Shown here piece after piece: positions 38,070-64,000 of a stretch of 64,000 nt of DNA. Location: assembly GCA_054601695.1 (NCBI GenBank), contig BAAHQB010000164.1:248001-312000 (forward strand), in the 5' to 3' direction. Made by a program: the position numbers and the translations under genes. Under the pieces are notes generated by a model that saw only the letters and a list, made by a program, of their open reading frames with translations, was not told the origin of the DNA and did no database searches. The DNA is from Amorphochlora amoebiformis. Taxonomy: Eukaryota; Cercozoa; Chlorarachniophyceae. The number at the start of each line of letters is the position of its first letter. Positions within the stretch are counted from its first letter, which is position 1.

Positions 38070-38523
38070 ACATATATATTTAGACGTATAATATATGTGT
38101 AAACTACAGAATATATATATATATATATATATATATTTGATATATATATATATATGTTCATACCACATACCACTAGCCATGATGGATGTGCGCTGGCTAA
38201 AAGTCAACTTGCTAACCCTAACCCTAACCCTAACCCTAACCCTAACCCTAACCCTAACCCTAACCCTGACTCATATCAATCAGGGAAATGCTCAAAAAGG
38301 CCACTACAATGTATATATTCGTCCGACCCCTACAATCGATTGTACTGAGGTATATTTATCTTTTCGGATTTCTCTATTCACATAACGAGACTATATACTT
38401 TATGTACTATGTATATGTGTATATGTATATATAATATATATATATATATATATACATATGTATAAATATATATGCATATATGTATATATTTAAATTTATC
38501 TTTTCGGACTCTCTGTTTAGATG

Positions 38524-38562
<39 letters not shown>

Positions 38563-38635
38563 ATTATGGATAAGTATATAAATATATATATGTGTAATTA
38601 TGGATATAGGCATATTTATCTTTCGGATCTCTTTT

Positions 38636-38695
<60 letters not shown>

Positions 38696-38794
38696 ATATA
38701 TATATATACGTATATAAATGTACATATATACTATATATGCAATACATGCTCAAACTATATGTATACATATACATATGCATATATATATATATAC

Positions 38795-38829
<35 letters not shown>

Positions 38830-38918
38830 CAATATATATATTGTATAATATATATATATATATTGTATATATATACGTCTGTATACATAAATAGATATAA
38901 TATGTAACTGTATGTATA

Positions 38919-38963
<45 letters not shown>

Positions 38964-39042
38964 TATTATACACATATTTGCATATATTTAACAACATATA
39001 TATATATATATATATATGTACATACATATATATATATACATA

Positions 39043-39079
<37 letters not shown>

Positions 39080-40310
39080 TTTTACAATTTTTACATTTCC
39101 TACAATGTCCAGGGCGAGTGGGAGGACGGAGGCCAGTGGTACCTCTTCGACGACGAACAAGTCCGTGAGGTGGAACCTGAACAGATATTTCGGATAATGC
39201 CTCTCTTTCCCCTTCCTCTCTCTCACCCCCTCCCACACACCCTCTCTTTCTCTCTGCCATGCCCAACCCCAAACACCAACCGAGTTGCCCTCCTCCTCCG
39301 TATGGCCCCGCATCTAACCCCTTTGCGTAATCCAGGTGGAGAAGCGCGAAGCTGTGGACCTGTGCTTCGGTCCGAAGAAGAAGGGAGACTCAGTGGGTGC
39401 TACGATCGCCAGAATGAAGGCCGAGGAGGCGGGCTTGCGGGCACGGAAGAAGCCTCCGACCGACAATGCCACGAAAACATCCAAGAAGTCGCAAAAAAAG
39501 CACCCCAGGCGCTCGAAGTGTGCGTATATGCTCATATATGCGCGAGCCTCTGAGTTGCTCTACACACCGAAGCTCTCCAAGACGACAGCCAAGCTGGTCG
39601 AAAAGATGGACAGTCGACGGTTGGAGGCTGAGAAGACGAGGATCGAGGTGAAGATCACGTCCGTGAAGCCGACAGCTGAATGCCCTGGATGCGTGAAAAT
39701 GCTACAAGATATCTCTCGCGGACGGGTCGGCAGATGCTTGGAGTGTCTGAGTAAGGCGAGGTCAGCCCGCGCCGAGGCAAGGCGCAAGCGCATGGCGCAG
39801 AGTGAGGGACGCACGGAACCGATGCTGGAGGTTGACGGGCCAGAGAACGAGGACGGAAACAAGGACGAGAAGAGGATCGAGGAGAAGAGTGTGGAGGAGA
39901 AGAGGGTCGAGGAGAAGAGGGTCGAGGAGAAGAGTGTCGAAGAGAAGAGGGTCGAAGAGATGTTAGACGACGAGAAGATCGTCGAAGGGAAGCACGAGGA
40001 CGAGAAGGATATCGAGGAGAATGTCAACGAAAAGAACAATACCGAGAAGATGAACGAGGAAAAACAACACGAAGACAGGATGGTTGAGACGAAGGTTGGT
40101 GAGGAGAGCAAGAACCAAGAGACGGAGAACCAAGAGAAGAAGAGCCACGAGAAGAAGAGCCAAGAGAAGAAGAGCCAAGAGAAGAAGAGCCACGAGAAGA
40201 AGAGCCAAGAGAGGAAGAGCCAAGAAAAGAACGAGGGGGGTGGCCAGGAAGGCGAGGAGGAGGAAATCAAGTTGCCCGTCAGCTACGACCTCTTCGAGCT
40301 GGAAAAGTAG
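30079..40310 (+). CDS. Gene D: USP7-family ubiquitin carboxyl-terminal hydrolase
   Basis: Exons 30079-30274, 30431-30930, 31193-31237, 32031-32102, 32851-32906, 33455-33538, 33709-33782, 34638-34695, 35208-35274, 36205-36264, 37297-37423, 38177-38349, 39113-39169, 39336-40310; all in phase, about 847 residues. The Cys box [15 protein letters not shown] (Cys about 209), [58 protein letters not shown], the His box [10 protein letters not shown] (His about 489) and WYLFDDEQV (Asp about 517) follow the USP7/Ubp15/UBP12 catalytic domain in order, so a cysteine protease that cleaves ubiquitin from proteins. [10 protein letters not shown] closes the domain. No TRAF/MATH domain is visible in the ~195-residue Ser/Pro-rich N-terminus, and the UBL domains of USP7 are replaced by a CPGC-X14-CLEC motif and Lys/Glu repeats ending [12 protein letters not shown]. 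The donor at 32103 is GC. The exon carrying the His contains a telomere-type repeat; its 5' boundary is uncertain. Confidence 0.92.
32103..32760 (+). repeat. CT tract in a gene D intron
   Basis: About 640 bp of CTCTCTCCCTCTCT following the exon that ends at 32102. Units of 10-16 bp (CCCTCTCTCTCT) recur without exact period. It generates 174- to 306-codon Leu/Ser/Pro frames and an Arg/Glu frame on the other strand, neither real. Confidence 0.9.
33783..34380 (+). repeat. Minisatellite of ~55-60 bp in a gene D intron
   Basis: About ten units containing TTTTGCCTCTCTTTTCGTTG and TTGGCTTTCTCTCTC begin right after the donor at 33783. Units differ by small changes in the CT run length; the first three have TTTGC where the rest have TTGGC, so they expanded in blocks. 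Frames across it (Leu/Phe/Ser, or Arg/Glu/Lys on the other strand) are artefacts. Confidence 0.9.
34922..35247 (+). repeat. Three tandem copies of acceptor plus exon start of gene D exon 35208-35274
   Basis: A ~60-bp block, GCAGACGCATTTAATGTTTTAG followed by the first 39 exon bases (codons for [11 protein letters not shown]), occurs at about 34924, 35058 and 35187. The copies are nearly identical and separated by (TA)n. Only the third continues into the rest of the exon ([10 protein letters not shown]) and a donor (GTTAGT). Confidence 0.9.
38212..38267 (+). repeat. Interstitial telomere-type repeat (CCCTAA)9 in gene D
   Basis: Nine perfect CCCTAA units in the sense orientation lie 15 bp upstream of an AATCAG acceptor-like site and 35 bp before the codon of the catalytic His. 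The frame through it is open and encodes alternating Leu-Thr. Either the repeat is exonic, which the phase from the donor at 37424 supports, or it lies in the intron and the exon starts at 38283, which the donor at 37411 would support. Confidence 0.9.
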
Positions 40311-40379
40311 CCCTATCCAAAAAGACGCATTTCCTGGTGCAAGGAGCCTTAATGAGTGCCTAATATCAGGATTGCGGAG

Positions 40380-40458
40380 ATGCTTATGTCAAGTGAGCGG
40401 AGCCAATATGTGTCCATCAGAACGAGATTTAGAGAGGTGAGAGTATGTGGTATGCTTG

Positions 40459-40513
<55 letters not shown>

Positions 40514-40571
40514 AATATATATATATAATTTACCAATATACAGACATGTAATATACATGTAATATGGTTGC

Positions 40572-40613
<42 letters not shown>

Positions 40614-40631
40614 TTATATACACACACACAC

Positions 40632-40666
<35 letters not shown>

Positions 40667-40683
40667 ATATATTTACACACACA

Positions 40684-40732
<49 letters not shown>

Positions 40733-40736
40733 GTAT

Positions 40737-40767
<31 letters not shown>

Positions 40768-40965
40768 TTATATATTATATATATATATGTACAAATTTGT
40801 ATACATATTCATACTTAATTTACCTTCATATCCTATTATATACATATAATATTGAAAAATAAATATGCAATATATTATATATATCATATATATATATATA
40901 TATAATATACGTATGTGCAACATATGTATAACACCTACATACACACAGACAATGTACATATACAT

Positions 40966-41011
<46 letters not shown>

Positions 41012-41032
41012 CATACATATGCATATGTATTG

Positions 41033-41074
<42 letters not shown>

Positions 41075-41519
41075 CACACATACATAAAATAATCACATCG
41101 AGCGACATTCTCCCATTACAAACACTCCCAAACGACCCAATAGGAATACGAAATACCATCGGAACAAACGAAAAAGGTACACTGTTCCCCCCATCATAAT
41201 CCATCTCCGTCTTCCTAATCTAACCGAATCCTTCTCCGTCCTCAGGATTTGCAGACTAGACTCAAAAAGCTCTCAACAAAGCCAAGATCAGTGCAGGTTT
41301 TTTAATTGATAGAATGTTAATATATATGTATATATATATATATATATTATTTATTTATTTACTTATATGAATATGTAATGTAGCTCTAGATGTTAGACTT
41401 ATGCTTACGTATGCTAGAAAATATATATATATATATATATGTACATATATAGATATATATATATATATATATGATAGCTGGACCTGGGTTAGACCATGAC
41501 TTCACTTTATATATACATA

Positions 41520-41572
<53 letters not shown>

Positions 41573-41951
41573 GACAGCTGGACCTGGGCTAGACAATGAC
41601 TTTAAGACTTTCTAGACACCTTAAAATTCCCCTTTCCATGACAATATTCTCCCTTTTCGAGTCCCTTAAAGAGCAGTCGATTACACGTAAGATGAAGAAT
41701 ACTTATAGATGTTGGATCTCAGGTTGAGTTTGTGTCAAGCTTCGAGGTCTGCAGGGCACAGCTTGAGAGGATGTATGCTTACCATTTGTTTTTCACACTA
41801 CATACGACCCTCACATACTTAATATATTGACATATCATGTATAGAGGCCTGCGATATCACAGCTATATACACATTACACATGTATCACTGTCACACGTGT
41901 ATGTAATGTGTATATCTGTGGTTTGTATATTTACATATAGATTTATATATT

Positions 41952-41987
<36 letters not shown>

Positions 41988-42660
41988 CAAACCTCCTTTT
42001 CACCAAACCCAAAAACAAACCCCAAACCCCCCAAAAATACTCCCAAAAAAAAAAAAAAAAAAAGCGCATCCCAACATACCAACACTTTACCATACTCGCA
42101 TATCCAAAAATACAATATCTCCACATAGCATCAGCAACGAGATTACCCCCAACAAGGAGGACGCCTCGAAAGACCTAATCATCACCCTCAAGTCCGACAT
42201 ATCATCTCTTCTGTCCCTGCTACCCGCTAAGCCGAAAAAAAGGGGTTGGCCGGCCGGGAAGCCTAGAGGACCCAGAGGGCCCCGAAAGCGTCGACAATCG
42301 CGCTCGAGCGCGCGTGTCAAACGGACACGTGTAAATGTCAAACGGACACGTGTAAGTGTCAAACGGACACGTGTAAATGTCAAAAAACGGGCACGTGTCC
42401 TGGGCTGCAGGGAGAGGGAAAAGGCTCAGAACCTGAAGCGGGTATATTAGGTTTATGTGGGTTTTGGGGGGGGGTTAATGGAGATTAATGTGAGTGGTTT
42501 GGGTTCCATATTGGGGTTTTATGTGTGGGGGGGGGGAGGTTTCTTAATGGAGGTTAGTGTGAGTGGTTTGGATTGCAGGAGATTTGGGAAATTACTGGGA
42601 AGTATCCGCGTGGGAGTTATTCGCAGGATTTGGGGGTGAGTTAATATGTATATGTGTATG

Positions 42661-42759
<99 letters not shown>

Positions 42760-43100
42760 TTTTTATACATATATATATGTGTATGTAATGTACATATCTG
42801 TGTTTTGTATATATACATACATAGATTTATATATTTGTATATACTTGTATGTATGTTTAAATATTTCAATATATAAAGATTTTAAGTATGTATGTATATA
42901 TATATATATCAGGATACGTCGGTATGTGTAGACATGGAAATATGTAATAAATATAGAATATGTATGTATCTATACGTGTAATACTGTCTATATTTTTATC
43001 ATTTGATGTGAAATAATTACATTTTGAAGTAGTGTTTAACTTTTATTCTCTATTAAGATAAACTTACATATATTTAAAAAAATTACGTATTTGCATACAT

Positions 43101-43148
<48 letters not shown>

Positions 43149-43862
43149 GTATCTACATGCACATTCACATTGAAGTAATACATACATACACACCTACACG
43201 TGCAGTGGCTCGAGAAAAGACTCTTGAAAGCAAAAGAGGAGTTATCCGGAATAAAAAACAAGAATTTAGCGCTAAACACCTCCGCTTCGGCCTCGGGGGC
43301 TCATTATCCCAAGAGAAACGGTTTTGTGTATACACTCATATGGATTATACATGTACCAGTAAACACATTGTGTATGGAGTGAATGTGTATGAAATGGTTA
43401 CATTTGTGCATGATATATATATATATATATATATTGTATTGTATTGATGTAAATATGTGTAAATATTATATGTATATATATATATATATATACATATATA
43501 CATACATATACATATATATATACATATATATATATATGTAAGTATAAAATATGTTGTGTAAATAAATAACTATATATATATATATACACACATATATATG
43601 TACATACACACATATACACATTTGTGTACACATGTACATATATTCCAAAGGTGCCTCGGAATCTCGATATAATCCCGCAGTTGAGCTGTTGGATGCCTCT
43701 CACAGTGACCAAGACGAATCAATATATGTAAATATATATATATATATATATACATATATTATATATATATATATATATTATATATATATAAAAATATATA
43801 TATATATATATGTATATACCTGTTGGATGCCTCTCAAAGCGATCAAGGGAGATGGTGAATAT

Positions 43863-43924
<62 letters not shown>

Positions 43925-43925
43925 A

Positions 43926-43974
<49 letters not shown>

Positions 43975-44049
43975 TATATGTATATATATATATATATACT
44001 TGTTGGATGATCAAGACTACCATTGTATTCAGGAGATGGTGAATATATG

Positions 44050-44095
<46 letters not shown>

Positions 44096-44152
44096 GTTAT
44101 ATGTATATGTGAAGGACATATATATATATATATAGATGTATATAAATATGTA

Positions 44153-44194
<42 letters not shown>

Positions 44195-44819
44195 AATGAT
44201 ACATATATATATATATATACATATAAAGATGCACATGGATGATATACATATACACACAAATACTATTCTCCATATATTAGATTCTTAATCCTTCCCTTTT
44301 TTCTCCTCCTCTTTTGTTTCTAAAAGAGGGATTATACAACATGCACAAATTTTTTGAATATCTTCCCGTTTCTTCCTTTTCTTCAAGGAATACACACGTG
44401 TCAAATTGTTCATTTCTTTAGGTGTTTTTTGTGTGTTTTTCTCTTTCTTTCAGAGGGAATATACGACGACATTGGCTACCTTGCTAATTTGTGTTTTCTC
44501 CTCTCTTTCAGGGGGAATACGGAACGAGTTCCTCGGACAGCAATGAGACGACAGATGATTCCCAGGTGTGCCATGTACGTACATATGTATACACATTCAC
44601 GTATTATTACTGCGCTATCATTGTTGCTATTGCTGTTTTGTTACTAATGTTATGAGTGTTATTATTATTTTACAAAATATGGAGATACATATAAATATAT
44701 AATATATATATATATGTATGTATTATGTAAATAGGACCCAGACTTCAAGCCTTATGGTAGATGCGGGTATGGCCGGAGGAGGAAGAAAAAGTCGAATGTA
44801 CCTGTGAGGACACGAAAGG

Positions 44820-44895
<76 letters not shown>

Positions 44896-44922
44896 ATGAT
44901 ATATATATATATATACATATAT

Positions 44923-44962
<40 letters not shown>

Positions 44963-45082
44963 GTTTACAATAATCCAGTTACACATATGTTATATGTAAG
45001 TAAACGCTCTTGTGTAAGCACATGAATACATGTAATATGTATATATACATGTATATGTAGTTAGTATATATAATGAGTATTC

Positions 45083-45116
<34 letters not shown>

Positions 45117-45213
45117 TATATATATATATATATGTGTATATATATATTTATATATATGAATATTCATAATATTCAGGCTCGCAACGAAGAGCCCTGGAAC
45201 ACCATCAGGATGG

Positions 45214-45259
<46 letters not shown>

Positions 45260-45343
45260 TACATATATATATATATATACGTGTGTGTGTGTGTGAGTAT
45301 GTATACCATATTACCGGAAACCAGACGGTCTACAGGAATACCT

Positions 45344-45409
<66 letters not shown>

Positions 45410-45425
45410 TTATATTTATATATTT

Positions 45426-45462
<37 letters not shown>

Positions 45463-45658
45463 CATACGTATATATTTGTAAAATCTTTTATGGAATATTC
45501 AGGAGAACACACGCGATATACGGGAATACCTTGATGCCAAGCAAGCCTTTGGCATGGTGGTGTATATAGATAAATGAATCAACTCTTGCTATCCGCAAGC
45601 GTTATATCACACATATATTACATATATTTGTATGTGTATATGTGCATTTATATGTATA

Positions 45659-45710
<52 letters not shown>

Positions 45711-45859
45711 CATACATGTGTGTGTGTGTTTGTCCATATATATATATATATATATATACATACATATACATACATATATACATACACATATATATAATAT
45801 ACATATATATACATACATATATATTTGTGTGTATTTACATGTGTGTTCACATATTATAC

Positions 45860-45899
<40 letters not shown>

Positions 45900-46396
45900 T
45901 ATATACGTCCATATGTGTGTATGTGTATCTGTGTATGTGCATATGTACATGTATGTGTATATACCTGTATGTATATGTAAATATATAATAAATATAGATA
46001 TATTTACATACATTTCTACATATATATATATATGTGTGTGTGTGTATGTGTATGTATATACTAAATATACCTCTACATGTTAATATATGTACAATTTCTT
46101 TTTTTACATGTAAATGGAGATATCTAAATGCCATGATATGTTCGTATGGAATATATCTACACATATATAACCTAGATATACAATCTCTAGAACATATCCC
46201 TCAATCATGGATTCAGGAGAACGATGCCTCCCGGCGGTTGAAACAACTACGCAGGAGGGAAAGTGAGATGGGGTCCGAGCAAGACCGAATTAGAAGGGCG
46301 ATAGCTGCGTCAACATCAGCGTTCGAGTTAAAACAAAATCTGGAAGCGGGAGAAGGTCGGGTGAGACCCAAGCGAGCCTGCGTGGATATGACATGA
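40380..46396 (+). CDS. Gene E: unidentified basic, probably nuclear protein
   Basis: Exons 40380-40436, 41103-41176, 41246-41296, 42129-42441, 42579-42635, 43206-43320, 43651-43727, 44512-44565, 44735-44818, 45177-45212, 45503-45559, 46217-46396 (TGA); all in phase, 384 residues. The start is the first ATG after an in-frame TGA, but an acceptor-like ATATCAG lies just upstream, so a 5' leader exon is possible. Visible elements are a Ser/Gln stretch ([12 protein letters not shown]), an AT-hook-like basic segment ([13 protein letters not shown]), three exact seven-residue repeats [14 protein letters not shown], a helical segment [20 protein letters not shown], an acidic Ser-rich part ([15 protein letters not shown]), a second basic cluster [10 protein letters not shown] and a charged helical C-terminus ([18 protein letters not shown]). 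No enzyme motif or known family is recognised. Basic clusters suggest nuclear location and DNA or RNA contact; this is inference. The first two exons are the least certain. Confidence 0.7.
42316..42399 (+). repeat. In-frame 21-bp coding repeat
   Basis: Three units of GTCAAACGGACACGTGTAAA plus one base, the middle with AGT for AAT, and a fourth diverged unit, inside exon 42129-42441 of gene E. Each unit encodes VKRTRVN or VKRTRVS and contains the palindrome CACGTG. Confidence 0.9.
43818..44050 (+). repeat. Downstream partial copies of gene E exon 43651-43727
   Basis: CTGTTGGATGCCTCTCA...GATCAAG, which in the exon encodes LLDASHSDQ, recurs at 43818-43860 and, more diverged, at 43999-44025. Each copy is followed by GAGATGGTGAATAT and GTAAATATAT. 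Neither copy has a convincing open frame with two splice sites, so I did not include them in the gene. Confidence 0.75.
44370..44530 (+). repeat. Three tandem acceptor copies before gene E exon 44512-44565
   Basis: A pyrimidine-rich acceptor followed by GGAATA is present near 44387 (TTCTTCAAGGAATACACACG), 44453 (CTTTCAGAGGGAATATACGA) and 44510 (CTTTCAGGGGGAATACGGAA). The second and third are also preceded by the same TTTGTGTTTTCTC. Only the third leads to an exon with a GTGTGC donor and fitting phase. Confidence 0.7.
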
Positions 46397-46827
46397 TCAT
46401 TGAATCTACGGTGTTTCTAGTGACTGTGTTACAATTGTAATGACGTTACTATCCAGCATGAAAATCGAGTGAGCCTCTAATATCTGGAATATGTGTAAAA
46501 TGTCTAGACAATAAATTCCAGTGATAAACTGGTCCAGCGGTAATAAGTTGTAATATCGAGAATCGACTAATATCTGTAATGAGACATACTACCTGGATGC
46601 GAGTAGTAGTACTACGAAATTGACAACTATCTTAGATTATGTCTAGTATGTGGCCTCCGTGGAGTAACAAGTGTATGTGAGTATTTTTTAACAAGGATTA
46701 CAATACAACTTTACAAACCGGATGGGATATTTTTATGAGATTTACGAAACTACAACCTAGATTCGGCAGAAAAAAATGCATTTGTACATCGATTCGTGAT
46801 TTATTCCAACTACAGCTAAAAGGAAGG

Positions 46828-53655
<6,828 letters not shown>

Positions 53656-53660
53656 CTACA

Positions 53661-53693
<33 letters not shown>

Positions 53694-53753
53694 GATATGT
53701 ATATATATAATGTATATATATATATATGTATATATATAATATATGTATACATT

Positions 53754-53790
<37 letters not shown>

Positions 53791-53821
53791 ATTATACACA
53801 CATATATACATATATATACTG

Positions 53822-53879
<58 letters not shown>

Positions 53880-53979
53880 AATGTATTTATATATGTATGT
53901 ATGTGAATGCATGTTCTAGATATGTGTACAGATACAAATACATTTCAAATGTTTCTTTTCATATATGTATAACACACAC

Positions 53980-54025
<46 letters not shown>

Positions 54026-54069
54026 CATATACATATATTATATATATATATATATATATATTATATATT

Positions 54070-54107
<38 letters not shown>

Positions 54108-54138
54108 TCAATCTATGGATAGTACATAAGATGTAATT

Positions 54139-54236
<98 letters not shown>

Positions 54237-54280
54237 TTTATTTTGTGGATGCCATACATAGATATCACACACACACGTAC

Positions 54281-54323
<43 letters not shown>

Positions 54324-54327
54324 ATAT

Positions 54328-54404
<77 letters not shown>

Positions 54405-54432
54405 TATATATATATTTTATATATAATATTTT

Positions 54433-54479
<47 letters not shown>

Positions 54480-54627
54480 GATATATATAGGAATATTTAA
54501 AAATATTTTTACATGTTTTTATACACGTTATTATTTGTTTATATATATATAGACAAATGTAATATATATATATATATATATATATACATCTGTCATAAAA
54601 TCATATTAATGTATACATAAAACTTAC

Positions 54628-54661
<34 letters not shown>

Positions 54662-54740
54662 TATATGTATTATACATACATGTACATATACACATACAAA
54701 TGTATTATATACATGCATGTGCATACATACATACATACAC

Positions 54741-54775
<35 letters not shown>

Positions 54776-54783
54776 AATATATT
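53656..54783. other. AT-repeat region between genes F and G
   Basis: Almost entirely (TA)n with short TATATACATA and TTTTTTTTA interruptions. It must contain the 5' part of gene F (first exon and promoter not recognised) and the 3' flank of gene G, both transcribed leftward. I see no further exon I can support; ATGGCATCCACAAAATAA on the minus strand near 54250 is closed after four codons. Confidence 0.5.
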
Positions 54784-63890
<9,107 letters not shown>

Positions 63891-63958
63891 CTATGCATAT
63901 AAACATTATATATATATATATATTATATATGTATTTAGATATAATATATGTATGTATG

Positions 63959-64000
<42 letters not shown>

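Noticed and set aside
39560-40270. 236-codon minus-strand Ser/Phe frame
   Set aside because: Antisense shadow of the Lys/Glu-rich last exon of gene D.

Overview
This is eukaryotic nuclear DNA from a protist that I cannot place more exactly. The reasons are spliceosomal GT-AG introns in every gene, very short exons (15 to about 240 nt for most), interstitial TTAGGG/CCCTAA repeats, and protein families such as DD3-3 (known from Dictyostelium, oomycetes and other protists), a USP7-type deubiquitinase and a VPS9-type Rab exchange factor. TAG, TGA and TAA all serve as stops, so the standard genetic code fits. By far the largest component is (TA)n microsatellite. It fills the introns and gives rise to endless meaningless Ile-Tyr open frames; CT/GA tracts give Leu-Ser and Arg-Glu frames in the same way.

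By joining acceptor and donor sites and demanding continuous reading phase I reconstructed seven genes (about 85 exons, roughly 9.6 kb of coding sequence in 64 kb). A (12-14127, +) is an unidentified protein whose 5' end lies off the left edge. B (16491-19732, -) is a complete DD3-3 family secreted/type I membrane protein in six exons. C (21810-29194, +) is an unidentified protein with one clear transmembrane helix. D (30079-40310, +) is a USP7-family ubiquitin hydrolase with an unusual C-terminus. E (40380-46396, +) is an unidentified basic, probably nuclear protein that begins only 69 bp after D stops. F (46828-53655, -) is a VPS9-domain protein. G (54784-63890, -) is an unidentified, largely helical, coiled-coil protein whose 5' end lies off the right edge. 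Nothing links the seven genes functionally; they are separate eukaryotic genes, although D/E are unusually close and E/F converge tail to tail.

The most interesting signal is architectural. In most of the genes a short block spanning an exon-intron boundary has been duplicated in tandem 2 to 8 times inside the neighbouring intron, with (TA)n between copies. Acceptor-side blocks are repeated upstream of the real exon and donor-side blocks downstream, so the genes carry serial copies of real splice sites with a few codons attached. Two further oddities concern telomere-type repeats. A CCCTAA array lies inside or immediately before the exon carrying the catalytic His of the deubiquitinase, and a second array forms the pyrimidine-rich tract before an acceptor of the VPS9 gene. 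A 316-bp MITE-like element with 26-bp terminal inverted repeats sits in gene C. Sense-strand CT tracts follow many splice donors directly.
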